Counted from the stretch's first letter, positions 42,931 to 53,600 are shown. The stretch is 64,000 bases of DNA from Desulforhopalus singaporensis (GCF_900104445.1 NZ_FNJI01000020.1:28622-92621); one strand, 5' to 3'. Notes: generated from the sequence alone by a model not told the origin. Numbers and translations are program-made.

Positions 42931-44394
42931 TTAACCTCTTGTCGGCAGCAGGATGGTGCATTCCGCTCCCTGGCCCTGCTGTGATGTAACAATAAATCTG
43001 CCGTTATGTTCCTGCGCGATTCTGTCAACTATACTCAGGCCAAGCCCCGAACCGGCTTCCTTGGTGGTATAGAAGGGGGTTATGATCTTGTCGAGGATTT
43101 CTTTGGGAATTCCGGGGCCATCATCCTTTATGGCAACGGCCAGGACTTCCCCGGCCTGCGGGTCCTGTTGCAGTCGCTCGGTAATGACGATTTTACCTCC
43201 GTTTTCCATTGCCTCACAGGAGTTGATAATGATATTGACCAGTGCTTCCTTGATCCTGTCGTTGTCGACCTTTACCGTTGGCAGGTCGTCCTGTGGGATG
43301 TAATGGAGGGTGACCTTGTATGATTTCAGCCTGTATTCCAGAAGAATGAGTACCGACCTGATAATATCACTGATGTTGCACTGTTTAAGGACCAGTTTCG
43401 GCGGTCTGGAAAATTCCAGGAAATTTTCCAGAATCCGGTCAATCCTGGTAATTTCATCGGAGATCACCTGCAGGTCGTCATTTTGCGTGTCATTGAGCTT
43501 AAAGGAGCGGTCCAGGGAAAACATCCTCATTTTTATCGAGGTGAACGGGTTCCTGATGGTATGCGCCACCCCTGCAGCAAGCTCTCCCACCATCGCCATT
43601 TTTTCGGCCTGCAGGAGGTTTCTCCTGCTTCTGGCCAGCTCTTCACTGGTTTCACCAAGATCCTTCATGATATCCTTGAATGAGTGGGCCAGGGAGTTGA
43701 CTTCGTCCCTGGAGCTTTCCTGGGGCGATCTGCCGGTCTCAATGGCAAGGCCCCTGATGGGTGCCAGAATGTGGTGGTAGAGAAATGCCAGAAAAATCAC
43801 CGAGATCACGCCAAACAGGGCAATAGTGGTGAAGGCTACCACCCTCAGTTTCTGCGAAAAAGTATTGCTGGTTTGCTGGGTGCGCAGGATCACCTGCCAC
43901 TGGTCTTCGCTGAACGTCCTGCATAATTGGAGGATTTCAAAAAATGCTCTTCTCTGTATTTCATGGAGGCTGGAAACCGTGCCGTCGCTGTGCTGCTTCC
44001 GATAGCTTTGGATCACCGCATCTTTTTTCTTGCTGTAGGCGTTGTATTTTTGCGTAATTGTTTCGAGGTTCCTTCTTTGTTCGGGGGTAAGTTTCAGCTG
44101 TTGGGCCTGGGTGATTGTCCGGTTGAATGCTTGACGATATTCGGTAAGCAGCTTGAGCCATTTCTCGTCTTTGTCAACTGTGAAATAGGTCACGAACCCT
44201 TTCTGGTTTGCAAGGCTGAAGGCGATATCCTGAAGGGTTTTGTAGAGTACCAACTCATTTTTAACCATCATTTTCATCATGGTGTCGATCCGGTACGTAT
44301 ACCAGAACATGCATCCCCCGCTGAGCAACACCACAAGAGCCAGCGCTCCGAAGCTGCAACCTATTTTCGCCCTGAGGCTGAGAGCGTTCAGCAT
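42931..44394 (-). CDS. Sensor histidine kinase paired with the NtrC-type regulator
   Basis: A 487-residue membrane kinase. The first transmembrane helix is at about residues 14-33, a mostly helical periplasmic region of about 150 residues follows, and a second helix is near 180-200. A HAMP-like linker leads to the dimerisation His in GELAAGVAHTIRNPFTSIKMRMFSLD and a HATPase domain (NIIINSCEAMENGG, DDGPGIPKEILDKIITPFYTTKEAGSGLGLSI). The His-x-I-R-N-P form is usual for NtrB/AtoS-type kinases of sigma-54 regulators. The signal is unknown; the sensory region resembles four-helix-bundle input domains. Of two close ATGs, the second (44394) has an AAGGAG site at proper distance. Confidence 0.92.
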   Translation of the reverse strand: MLNALSLRAKIGCSFGALALVVLLSGGCMFWYTYRIDTMMKMMVKNELVLYKTLQDIAFSLANQKGFVTYFTVDKDEKWLKLLTEYRQAFNRTITQAQQLKLTPEQRRNLETITQKYNAYSKKKDAVIQSYRKQHSDGTVSSLHEIQRRAFFEILQLCRTFSEDQWQVILRTQQTSNTFSQKLRVVAFTTIALFGVISVIFLAFLYHHILAPIRGLAIETGRSPQESSRDEVNSLAHSFKDIMKDLGETSEELARSRRNLLQAEKMAMVGELAAGVAHTIRNPFTSIKMRMFSLDRSFKLNDTQNDDLQVISDEITRIDRILENFLEFSRPPKLVLKQCNISDIIRSVLILLEYRLKSYKVTLHYIPQDDLPTVKVDNDRIKEALVNIIINSCEAMENGGKIVITERLQQDPQAGEVLAVAIKDDGPGIPKEILDKIITPFYTTKEAGSGLGLSIVDRIAQEHNGRFIVTSQQGQGAECTILLPTRG

Positions 44395-45052
44395 GCGCAT
44401 TCTCCTTTTCCAGATATTAATGCGGTAGGTAGATCTAAATTTTACTCTATCGCTCGTAGAGCTGTTATGGCTGCTCCCGCCTGTCGCCACATTCATGTCT
44501 TTTTATAGCTGATGTCAAGATGCAAGTGCTTTTTAAGGCGCCCGATGGCTTCTTCGTTGCGGCGGGCGCGCCGCCAGGCTGCACCTTGAGCTTCCTGCAT
44601 AATTTTTGAGCACATTTCATGCCATACGTCAAATTTCATTTTATTGCCCGCTGATATTGTCTTTCAAGGTTTCCGCTCCTGTCGCCAATGATGTTGGCAG
44701 GAAAAATAACAGTGACAGTGTCAGCTTTTTTTACAGAATAGAAAAGGTTTTTTCAGTGGAAAAAATAATCCCGGTTGATCGACGAGACAGTAACCCGGTG
44801 TGAAAATCCGTCTGTCCGAATAACCCGACGCTGTGCGGTCGCGCAGAAGTGGCGCAACGTGGCGGGTTGTTCGCTGGAACGATATTTGCTGTTACCTTTA
44901 TAGAAAAGCTTATGGACGACAGCGGCTGCGCATAAAGATATTCTGTTTAAGAGGATGACGTAATGCCAACACTTATCAAAACGTTTTGCAGGCAAGCGAA
45001 AAACATGCTGGTTGATCAGTTCACTTACCTATTTATGGATTAGAGGTGGAAA
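44395..45052 (+). other. Divergent control region between kinase and stress-protein genes
   Basis: About 660 bases with no gene. It carries the sigma-54 promoter at 44874-44890 and must also hold the leftward promoter of the kinase operon. No common activator-binding repeat shared with the 40.6-kb promoter could be picked out by eye. Confidence 0.5.
44874..44890 (+). promoter_or_regulatory. Sigma-54 (-24/-12) promoter upstream of universal stress genes
   Basis: CTGGAACGATATTTGCT matches the sigma-54 consensus at all invariant positions with one change (TGGA for TGGC). It is about 160 bases upstream of the first stress-protein start and divergent from the sigma-54 regulator operon. Confidence 0.75.
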
Positions 45053-45532
45053 ATGGAAAACATTAAAAAGGTCATGGCTTGTGTGGATTTGTCCGATTAC
45101 TCAAAGATGACCATTGAGTATGCGTTGGCAATTGTAAAGGGTTTGGATGTTGAGGTGCTGCTTTTAAACGTTATTAACAGCAGAGATATCGAGGCGGCCA
45201 AGATAGCCATACCATATCTGCCGGAAAACCTGACCATCGAAAGTTACATTGAAAAAGCGAGGACCAAGCGGATTAAGGCGATCAAGAACTTGATAAATGA
45301 CCATTTCCCCAATACCGGAATCAAGATGGTGGTACTTGTCCGGGCGGGAGTCCCTTATCAGGAGATACTGAAGACGGTTGAAAAAGAGAAAGTGGATGTC
45401 GTGGTTCTCGGCAACAAGGGAAAGAGTAACCTGGTGGGTACTCTGCATGGATCCAACGGGGAAAAGGTTTTCAGACATTCTCCGGTTCCTGTTCTCAGCG
45501 TCAGGGATAGAAAAAAATTCGGCCGGAGATAA
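45053..45532 (+). CDS. Universal stress protein (UspA family)
   Basis: A 159-residue UspA-fold protein. It has the opening KKVMACVDLSDYSKMTIEYALAIVKGLDVEVLLLNVIN, VLVRAGVPYQEILKTVEKEKVDVVVLGNKGKSNLVGTLHGSNGEKVFRHSPVPVLSVR, and the GNKG-x9-GS-type nucleotide-binding motif. It probably binds ATP. It is preceded by a sigma-54 promoter and followed by a paralogue. The pair lies between a sigma-54 two-component system and a Pat-type acetyltransferase, which suggests joint control under energy or redox stress. Confidence 0.9.
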   Translation: MENIKKVMACVDLSDYSKMTIEYALAIVKGLDVEVLLLNVINSRDIEAAKIAIPYLPENLTIESYIEKARTKRIKAIKNLINDHFPNTGIKMVVLVRAGVPYQEILKTVEKEKVDVVVLGNKGKSNLVGTLHGSNGEKVFRHSPVPVLSVRDRKKFGRR

Positions 45533-45547
45533 TTGGGAGGAACGATA

Positions 45548-46030
45548 ATGGGAACTATAACGCGTGTGGCGGTTACTGTGAATTTTGCCGATTACAGTGC
45601 GGAGCTTATGGAATACGGCGGAAAAATAGCCGAACGGAACTCGGCAGAACTTCTGGCAGTAAATGTAATTGACAAACGGAAGATCGAACATCTCAGAGCT
45701 GTATGCCAGGATGAAGAACTGAAATTCCTTACCATGGGAACTTCATTTTCGGTGGATAACTATATCGAAGATGAGGCAAAAGACCGCATGAAGCGGATTG
45801 AAGATCTTTTTCGCAAGGTGGTTCCGGCAAGGGTCGGTACCAGGGCGATTATCCGCATCGGGATTCCCTTTGAGCAGGTTCTCAAAGTGGTGGATGAGGA
45901 AAAAGTCGATCTGGTTGTTATAAACTCGAGGGGAAGAAGCAGCTTTCAGGATTATATGTACGGGACCACGGCGGAAAAAATATTCAGGCACTGTCCTGTT
46001 CCGGTGCTCAGCCTGAATCTGGTAAAATAG
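45548..46030 (+). CDS. Universal stress protein (UspA family), second copy
   Basis: A 160-residue UspA-fold protein, similar in layout to the preceding gene but clearly diverged. It has TRVAVTVNFADYSAELMEYGGKIAER, IIRIGIPFEQVLKVVDEEKVDLVVINSRGRSSFQDYMYGTTAEKIFRHCPVPVLSL. The nucleotide-binding loop reads SRGRSS-x6-GTTAEK, a variant of the canonical form. A GGGAGGAAC site precedes the ATG at 45548, 15 bases after the first copy; an upstream TTG is rejected. The two are certainly co-transcribed and may form heterodimers. Confidence 0.9.
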   Translation: MGTITRVAVTVNFADYSAELMEYGGKIAERNSAELLAVNVIDKRKIEHLRAVCQDEELKFLTMGTSFSVDNYIEDEAKDRMKRIEDLFRKVVPARVGTRAIIRIGIPFEQVLKVVDEEKVDLVVINSRGRSSFQDYMYGTTAEKIFRHCPVPVLSLNLVK

Positions 46031-46152
46031 TAGGGAACGGGTGTGTGGTGTGTCGTTTGCCTGATACCGCTGAAAGCAGGCAGGGAGCCGTCTTGCCGGG
46101 GAACAGGTGAACGTATGTGAGCAAAAGAGATCCGGATAACTGGAGGGAGGTC

Positions 46153-48864
46153 ATGGGACAATTCAATCTCAATCGGTTGCTCGATCCGCAGGAAATAGCT
46201 GTAATAGGCGGCAGTAACAGCGCAGGGACCGTCGGCAATATAGTAATGAAAAATCTCGTGGACAACGGCTTTACCAAATCAATATTCCCGGTGAATCCAA
46301 AATATAAAGAAGTGCTTGGAATTCCATCGAAAAGATCGGTTTCTGAGCTTGATGAGGGAATTGACCTGGCAATCATAGCGACGCCTATCCGTACGGTTCC
46401 GGGTATTATCCGGGAATGTATCGACAGGAAGATGGGCGGAGCCGTGGTCCTGTCGGCCGGGGGAAGAGAAGCCGGGGAGAGCGGCAGGCTTGTGGAACAG
46501 GAAATCCACGTCCTGATCGAAAACTCGGGATTTCGCATCGTGGGTCCGAACTGCCTCGGTATAATACAGACCCGTGGCCGGCTCAATGCTACCTTTGTTT
46601 CCGGAATGCCCGCCACTGGCAGCATGGCTCTGGTGTCCCAGAGCGGCGCCATCTGCTCCTCCATCCTTGACCTGGCCTTTAAGGAGCAGATCGGGTTCAG
46701 TCACTTCATCAGTATTGGGTCGATGCTCGATGTGGATTTCGGCGATATGATCGATTATCTGGGAAACGATCCCGCGGTCAAAAGCATTCTGCTCTATATC
46801 GAAAATTTGAAGAATTTCCGGAAATTTATGAGTGCGGCGCGGTCGGTGTCGAGGGTGAAACCCATTATCGTGTTAAAAGCAGGGAAATCCACCGCCGGTG
46901 CCAAGGCTGCGGCTTCCCACACGGGGGCGATGGCCGGAGAAGATGCGGTCTATGACGCTGCGTTCAAAAGGGCAGGGCTTGTCCGGGTGGACACTATCGA
47001 GGAACTCTTCGATTGTGCCGAACTTATGGCCAAACAGCCGCGTCCCAAGGGACCCCGGTTGGGCATAATCACCAATGGCGGAGGACCGGGGGTGATGGCG
47101 GCGGATTTCCTCTCCAGCCATGGGTACGAGCCGGTACCCCTTGACCCCCGGACCGTGGCGGAACTCGATGAGGTCCTGCCGGTCTGCTGGAGCCGAAGCA
47201 ACCCTATCGACATCCTCGGCGATGCGACCTTTGACCGGCTTCGCCAGACCCTGGAAGTGTGCCTTGCCAGCCGCAATTTTGACGGGATGCTGGTCATCTT
47301 CGTGCCTCAGGCCATGACGGACCCTGTACGTGGTGCCAAAGCGCTTGTGGAAACGATAAAACGCCACCGATACCCTGTTTTCGCGTGCTGGATGGGTGGA
47401 AAAAGCGTTGCCGAGGCGATTGATCTCCTCAACAATGCTGCCATCCCGACTTTCGATACTCCGGAAAGAGCGGTGCGGGCGTTCCTTTATATGGTTACGT
47501 TCACCAGGAACCAGGAGATGTTGCTGGAAGTGCCGCGGAAGGTGAGCCGGGATATAGTATACGAACAGCAGAAGGCAGAAGAGGTCTTCGCCAGGTATAG
47601 CGGGGAAACCTTTGTGTCCGAAGCGGACGTCCATGAAATTCTAAAAGCTTATAACCTGCCGATTGTCCGGACGGAGATCGCAACCAGCGAGGATGACGCG
47701 GTGCGGTTGAGCAGGAGTGTGGGTTATCCTGTGGTTATCAAGCTTCTTTCACCTGATATTACCCACAAAACCGATGCCGGAGGAGTGCAGCTGGATTTAC
47801 GGTCCGACCAGGATGTCCGAACGGCCTACCGGTGTATCATGGCAGCTGCGGTGCAGTTCAGAGAAGATGCCAGAATCGATGGCGTTTCGGTGCAGCCGTT
47901 TCTCGCCAAGCCGGATTTTGAGATACTTCTGGGTGCAAAAAGGGATCCCGATTTCGGGCCCGTCATCCTTTTCGGAATGGGCGGCATTTTTACCGAAGTT
48001 CTCAGGGACCGGGCCCTTGCCCTGGTCCCCATGAACAGGTTGCTTGCCAGGCGTCTGATGCAGGAGACCAAGGCCTTCCGGTTGCTGCAGGGATACCGGA
48101 ATCGTCCGCCGGCTGATTTTGAGAAACTTGAAGAGATGATTGTCTGTTTGTCTCAACTGCTTGTCGATTTTCCGCAAATTTCCGAGCTGGATATGAATCC
48201 GGTAATAATCAAAGACACCAGACCGGTAGCGGTCGATGCGCGCATGCTGGTCTTAGAGGGAGCAGTCAGTTCCCCAATGCACCTGGTCATCAGTCCTTAC
48301 CCCGGTGAGGAGATATCCCGGATGGTTGATGAAGAAGGGACGGAACTGGTTATACGGCCAGTCAGGCCGGAAGATGCACCGCTTTTTTCCGAGCTCTTCA
48401 AGGTCTTGTCGCCAACAACCATCTACCACAGGTTCTTTGGTGTCATGACAAAACTGCCTCCTGAACTGTTATCGCGCTTTACCCAGATTGATTACGATCG
48501 CGAAATTGCGCTGGCAGCCATAGACGAAGCGCCGGAGCATGAGAGAATGCTCGGGGGGGCGAGAATTGTCGGTGAGGCGGATGGAAAAGAGGGAGAGATC
48601 GCGGTTCTGGTGGGCGATCCGTGGCAGGGCAAGGGGATTGGTGCCGGCCTTATGCGCCGTTGTCTCGATATTGCTGAAAAACGCGGGTTCAAACATATAA
48701 CGGGTACTGTCCTGAAAGAAAACAGACACATGATAGCCCTTGCCAGGAAAATGGGGTTCAAGATCGACAGCGGCGACGATTGCCAGGAGTATACAATCCA
48801 GATCAGCCTGAACGGGGGGGGCGGTCCGGCTAGAAAGCCGGCATCGCCTGCGGTCGACAGCTAG
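46153..48864 (+). CDS. Acyl-CoA synthetase (NDP-forming)-like / GNAT acetyltransferase fusion (Pat type)
   Basis: A 903-residue protein built like bacterial Pat (YfiQ). A CoA-binding Rossmann domain (LLDPQEIAVIGGSNSAGTVGNIVMKNLVDNGF) is followed by succinyl-CoA-ligase-like domains (SQSGAICSSILDLAF, KAAASHTGAMAGEDAVYDAAFKRAG) with the phosphohistidine region SHTGA present. An ATP-grasp domain (GYPVVIKLLSPDITHKTDAGGV) comes next, and the C-terminal GNAT (LVIRPVRPEDAPLFSELF, VGDPWQGKGIGAGLMRRCL). Pat proteins acetylate acetyl-CoA synthetase and other lysines; an intact ligase could instead make ATP from acetyl-CoA. The ATG at 46153 is chosen for its GGAGGGAGG site over a GTG 12 codons upstream. 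It follows the stress proteins in the same direction. Confidence 0.9.
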   Translation: MGQFNLNRLLDPQEIAVIGGSNSAGTVGNIVMKNLVDNGFTKSIFPVNPKYKEVLGIPSKRSVSELDEGIDLAIIATPIRTVPGIIRECIDRKMGGAVVLSAGGREAGESGRLVEQEIHVLIENSGFRIVGPNCLGIIQTRGRLNATFVSGMPATGSMALVSQSGAICSSILDLAFKEQIGFSHFISIGSMLDVDFGDMIDYLGNDPAVKSILLYIENLKNFRKFMSAARSVSRVKPIIVLKAGKSTAGAKAAASHTGAMAGEDAVYDAAFKRAGLVRVDTIEELFDCAELMAKQPRPKGPRLGIITNGGGPGVMAADFLSSHGYEPVPLDPRTVAELDEVLPVCWSRSNPIDILGDATFDRLRQTLEVCLASRNFDGMLVIFVPQAMTDPVRGAKALVETIKRHRYPVFACWMGGKSVAEAIDLLNNAAIPTFDTPERAVRAFLYMVTFTRNQEMLLEVPRKVSRDIVYEQQKAEEVFARYSGETFVSEADVHEILKAYNLPIVRTEIATSEDDAVRLSRSVGYPVVIKLLSPDITHKTDAGGVQLDLRSDQDVRTAYRCIMAAAVQFREDARIDGVSVQPFLAKPDFEILLGAKRDPDFGPVILFGMGGIFTEVLRDRALALVPMNRLLARRLMQETKAFRLLQGYRNRPPADFEKLEEMIVCLSQLLVDFPQISELDMNPVIIKDTRPVAVDARMLVLEGAVSSPMHLVISPYPGEEISRMVDEEGTELVIRPVRPEDAPLFSELFKVLSPTTIYHRFFGVMTKLPPELLSRFTQIDYDREIALAAIDEAPEHERMLGGARIVGEADGKEGEIAVLVGDPWQGKGIGAGLMRRCLDIAEKRGFKHITGTVLKENRHMIALARKMGFKIDSGDDCQEYTIQISLNGGGGPARKPASPAVDS

Positions 48865-48881
48865 GGTGAACTCTGTTTTTA

Positions 48882-49316
48882 TTACAGAGACGTTCTTTTG
48901 TGCACATTGGTAAACCTGCGTGAGTGCGAGTCGGCTGGGAATGCAGCGGTGGGCCTTCCGCGCAGATGCACCGCCAGGCGGTGAATCAGGTCATGGGCTG
49001 AAAACGGTTTTGCAAGATACTCATCGACTCCGATCCTGTCTGCCAGTTTTTCAACCCGGTTTTTGGGGCAGCCGGTTATCATGAACACGATTGTCTGCTC
49101 ACAAGTGGTCCTGGCAAATTTCGCAACTTCCATCCCGGTCGTTTTAGCCATCTGCAGATCAGTAATAACGACATCGAATCTTTCATTCTGCAGTCGGGCA
49201 ATGGCTTCCTCACCGGTTTGGACGGCCGATACAAGATAGTCGTGATTTTCAAGAACTGTTGTCAGCAGTGTCCGGTTACATTCCTCGTCATCGACAACCA
49301 AGATAGAGGCAACCAT
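48882..49316 (-). CDS. Single-domain response regulator (receiver)
   Basis: A 144-residue lone receiver. The acidic pair is in ILVVDDEECNRTLL, the phospho-acceptor Asp53 in DVVITDLQMAKTTGME, the Thr in VFMITGCP, and the Lys in YLAKPFSAHDLI. A basic Arg/His-rich tail follows. There is no output domain. It converges with the Pat-type gene and has an AAGGAG site. The partner kinase is not identifiable here. The start at 49316 drops an atypical 36-codon upstream extension. Confidence 0.87.
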   Translation of the reverse strand: MVASILVVDDEECNRTLLTTVLENHDYLVSAVQTGEEAIARLQNERFDVVITDLQMAKTTGMEVAKFARTTCEQTIVFMITGCPKNRVEKLADRIGVDEYLAKPFSAHDLIHRLAVHLRGRPTAAFPADSHSRRFTNVHKRTSL

Positions 49317-49822
49317 ACCGTTCTCCTTTTGTCTGAAGCTTCCTGGGCAACCAATTGTGTTTGACAGAGTAACTTTGCTTATGCATAAAACGTTCCAGCA
49401 CCCCCTTCGTGAAGATGTCACCAAACCGCGAACTCCAGGCCGATGCCTCCACCGTTGCCACAGCCTGTTGCATGGTCAAAGATCAGGTCAGCCGTTGGTG
49501 AAAGACGTTGCCTTCAGCAAGCGACCAGGCGGTACTGGCAAGACACAGGGGAATGTCAACGGTGTTTACATTGTGTTAAATATGCTGACACACCAGATGC
49601 AAAAAATAACATTTGGCGGTGTCGGCTCCCCGGGGATGGGAGTTCGGGGACAATGGTGGATACTTGTTGCAACTCGCTCTAATATTGTGAGAAAATGCAT
49701 GTGGGTTGCGCACACCTTACCAGGTGTGGAAAGTTCATGGTATTTGTGCAATGCGCTGCAGTTTGGGTATTGACTCCCCAGAAGAAAATATAATGTACAG
49801 GCGCTACAACAAGGAGCACGCT
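49317..49822. other. Divergent intergenic region
   Basis: About 505 bases between the leftward receiver and the rightward Fe-S protein. Open frames here are short, out of codon character and without family likeness. I see no strong promoter or repeat. Confidence 0.45.
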
Positions 49823-50344
49823 ATGCTGCTGACCGGCTACAGAGTTGAGATCTTCAAATCAAAATGCGACGCAAAGGCAACCGGAGTCCACTGTTTCGCG
49901 CATCTGAACAACGATATCAGCGAGGTGCTGCCCTATTTGAACAGTGTCCTGGGGGGACATGTGTATACTGCCGATCCCCCATCGCTTATGATAAAAAACT
50001 ACGGGAAACTGATCACCCTTCATGCCCGCAAGATAGCGGTAAACGCGTTGCGGGATGCAGAAGAGGCTGAGAAGATCATTGCATGGCTGCAGCGTGAAAT
50101 CAATGAAACCTGGCAGAGACGGGACGAAATAGAGCCGACATGTGAAAGTGAGAGCCGGCCGCTGTTTCTGGAAGTTTTCAAGCTGTTGCCGAAAACGAAT
50201 TGCCGGGAATGCGGTGAGAAAACCTGCACGGTTTTTGCGTTCCGCGCAGTTGAGGGAAGCGTCGATCAGGATGATTGTCCCGCCCTTGATGGAGTAAAGA
50301 GAAAAACGCTCAAGAACTATCTATCCCGGTTCCGGTTTGACTGA
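49823..50344 (+). CDS. Protein with C-terminal 4Fe-4S (CxxC-x4-C-x16-C) domain
   Basis: A 173-residue protein. The C-terminal 50 residues carry LPKTNCRECGEKTCTVFAFRAVEG...DDCPAL, the four-cysteine domain seen at the N-terminus of corrinoid Fe-S proteins and in RnfB (Fe-S cluster 4 type). The first 120 residues (MLLTGYRVEIFKSKCDAKATGVHCFAHLNNDISEVLPYLNSVLGG) form an unassigned domain with one HCF segment. It is likely a cytoplasmic electron-transfer or sensor protein. An AAGGAG site fixes the start at 49823; longer versions upstream are rejected. Confidence 0.75.
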   Translation: MLLTGYRVEIFKSKCDAKATGVHCFAHLNNDISEVLPYLNSVLGGHVYTADPPSLMIKNYGKLITLHARKIAVNALRDAEEAEKIIAWLQREINETWQRRDEIEPTCESESRPLFLEVFKLLPKTNCRECGEKTCTVFAFRAVEGSVDQDDCPALDGVKRKTLKNYLSRFRFD

Positions 50345-50674
50345 ATTTTTTATTTTTACCGTAAAATTACATGGTTGATTGCTCGCCGGCCTGGTCTTGG
50401 AAAATGCTTTAAAATTCAATATCCCTGGTCTTTTTTTTGCTCCCGTTACGTCATCGCCTGACATCTCGCTCTGGTTCTGGAGGGGAGATTGCGTTTGTGC
50501 ACCCTTGAAAAGAATGCTACAGTGGTCATACTTTTTCCAAAAATACCAATTGATAACCGATAGATAGAAAGGGCTTTTGGGGTCCGCATGGTGCGCTGGC
50601 AATTCCGCCCAGCAAAATTTACAAGCAAAGACCACAAGGAATTGTTGTGGGTAAATTATACATGGAGAGCAGCA
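50345..50674 (+). other. Intergenic region upstream of the HD-GYP gene
   Basis: About 330 bases. It holds a possible but degenerate sigma-54 site (TGGTC, six T, TTGCT at 50426-50441) and no gene. An in-frame coding extension from 50588 is possible but is not favoured. Confidence 0.4.
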
Positions 50675-53600
50675 GTGCATTGGGTTAAAAAACTTAAAGT
50701 ATCGCTGACGACGATTATCGCTTTTACCGTTATACTGACCGCAACAGTTATTACGGTTTCCGTTCTCGCCATAATGAACCATGAGACCAAGGCCACGGCG
50801 GTGAATGCTGCGAAAATAATTTTCCAGGAAATAACCAGCAGGACCGTTGAGCGGATAAACGTTTTTCTCGCCAGGTTGTCCACCCTTGCAAGCACCGCCT
50901 CACAGACTTTATCGGCTCACGGGCGTCTGATAACTGCTGACGGCCTCGATATCAACGTTGGCAGCATGCGGGTTATGCTTGATGATCAGCCCGAACTTGT
51001 CTCCGTTTTCATCGGTTACGATAACGGCGAATTCAGCTATCTCGAGGCCGTACGGGGAAATCAAGCGGTGATGAAGAGGTATCTGGCACCGGCCGGTACC
51101 GCATATGCCAGCTGGCTGATCCAGGTCGATGATGCCGGGAAGCGTAGCCAGGTCCTGAATTTTCTTGATAAAGATCTCACGATTATCGCCAGCCGCGAAC
51201 AGAATAAAATCGTCTATGATCCCAGGAAAAGACCATGGTATATCGAGGCTAAACGTACGGGACAAACCGAGTTTATTTCGCCTTACATGATTACCGAATC
51301 AAATCTGCCCGGCATGACCTGCGCGCAGGTTCTTGCCAGTGGAAAAGGGGTTTTTGGTGCCGACATAACCCTTACCAAGATCAGTTCTATGCTCAAGCGT
51401 CAGAATGTTGTCTCCAACGGCAAGATCTGGGTAATGGATTCCCATGCAAGGATCGTTGCCTACCCCGGTCTTTCCTGGAAAGAGACGCCGGACAACGATG
51501 TCCGTCTTCAGGATGCGACGGATTTTGCCGACCCGCTGGTACAGGCGGTGGCCGGACAGATGGGTCAGCTCATGGCACAGTCTGCAACTGCACCCTCTAT
51601 CCTTGACGTTGCGGGGGCTGATTACATCGTCAGCGGCGAGTCCATATTGATGCAGTATGGGCTCGACCTGGTTGTTGTTGTAACCATCCCCCTCCATGAA
51701 CTTACCGGGCATATAGGGAAGATGGCGTGGCGGATAGTTTATTGCACGATGATAGCCGTCGGTGTGGCACTATGCATCTCCTTGTTTCTGGTGCGAAATA
51801 CCTCGAAGTCGATCGGACGGCTGGTTCAGGAAACAGAGAAGATACAAAATTTTGATTTTTCCCTTTCCGGGCCCCCGTCAACCTGCGTCAAGGAAATCCT
51901 GGCCGTTAACGATGCCTACAACTCCATGAAGGGAGCCATACAGTCGAAGGCGGCACACCTGTTGAAAACCCAGGAACAGCTTGAACTCCTGGTCCGGGGA
52001 GGACTGGCGCTGTCCACCGAGAAAAAATCGGATAAACTGGTAATGCTTATCCTGCAGATCGCCAGGCAACTGGTCGATGCCGACGGTGGAGTGGTGTATC
52101 TTCTGGACAATGAAGAACTTGGAGTGGAACTTTTGTCTCTTGGTTCTGAAAATATCGTGCTGGGCGGGTTATCAAAGGACCCTGCGCCGCGGATCATGGT
52201 CAATCCCTCTATTGCTTCTTTTCTCAGCAGGGACTCTGTGTTGTGTTCCGCCTGCGAAGCGTTTAACGGCCAAAAAACAGTAACTGTCAAAAACAAAAAA
52301 CTTACCCTTTTTCCCACGGGGCTTGAAAATGAACCGACACACTATTCCATCAACTCCCTGATTACCGTACCCATCGTCACCCAGCGGGACGAGGTTTTGG
52401 GCGTTATCCAGATTTTCAACCCCAACGGGGGGCGGGTCGACGCCTCTTTTGACGAAAATGTTGCCCATAGCGAAAATTTTATCAGCGCCCTCGCGTCCCA
52501 GGCGGCGGTGACTCTTGATAATCGGAATCTGGTTTTTTCTCTGCAGGAGTTGTTCGATGCCCTGGTCCGGGTCGTCGCCTCAGCCATCGATGCAAAATCC
52601 CCTTACACCGGTGCCCACTGCCTAAGGGTGCCGGAGCTGGCTGAGGATCTGGCCCAGGCGGTTCATGACACCAGCGAAGGGCCGTTGCAGGATTTTTGTC
52701 TGCACAATGAAGACGAATGGCGGCAGCTCAGGCTTGCCGCCTGGCTGCATGACTGTGGTAAAGTATCCACTCCGGAGTACGTCGTCGATAAAGCCACCAA
52801 GCTGGAAACCGTCTATGACCGCATCCATGAAATACGCATGCGCTTTGAAGTGTTACACCGGGACGCGCTGGTCGATTATTATAAGAAAGCAACAGAGGGC
52901 GGTGATAAAGATGAACTTGGTGCGGAGTTAAATGAGAAGCTTGAAGCATTGCAGCGGGAGTTTGCCTTTGTCGCCGGCTGCAATGTCGGCGGCGAATTCC
53001 TGGAGGAGGAACACCGGCACCGGCTTCGGGAGATCGGAAAGCGCACCTGGCTGCGGCATTTCAGCGACAGCATCGGTATCTCCGCTGGAGAGTTTTGCCG
53101 CAAGAGTTATAAATCCGGGGAAGCGTTGCCGGTTGTCGAGCCGCTTTTTTCGGATAAGCCCGAGCATATTGTCATTCGTACAAACAATCAGGAAGAATTT
53201 TTTAATGCCGAAAATATAGCGATAAAGATTCCTGAAAATGAGTATAACCTCGGTGAATTCTACAACTTGTCAATTTCCCGCGGAACCCTTAACCCCGAAG
53301 AGCGGTTTAAGATAATGGAACATGTCATCACAGGGCTGAACATGCTCAGGCAAATACCCTTCCCAAAAGCCATGAAAAGGGTGGTTGAGATAGCGGTCGA
53401 CCATCATGAAACCCTGGATGGTAGCGGGTACCCGTTCCAGAAAAAGAAAAGCAACCTTTCGGTTGAGTCGAGAATTCTGACCGTGGTCGACATCTTCGAG
53501 GCGTTGACCGCCTCGGACAGACCGTACAAGAAAGCGAAAACGTTGTCTGAAGTTCTGCAGATCATGAAGGGGATGTGCCAACAGGAAAAAATAGACGCCG

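Noticed and set aside
46046..46060. Possible sigma-54 promoter TGGTG-N6-TTGC upstream of the Pat-type gene
   Set aside because: GG and GC are spaced correctly, but CA of TGGCA and the flanking consensus bases are missing, and the gene is only 87 bases after the stress genes, so readthrough explains it.
49357..49773. Open frame of 138 codons upstream of the Fe-S protein
   Set aside because: No ribosome-binding site or domain; composition is atypical and it overlaps the divergent promoter region.
50426..50441. Possible sigma-54 promoter with a T8 run upstream of the HD-GYP gene
   Set aside because: Spacing fits, but the -24 box is TGGTC and the T-run makes a chance match likely. It is too weak to list as a feature.
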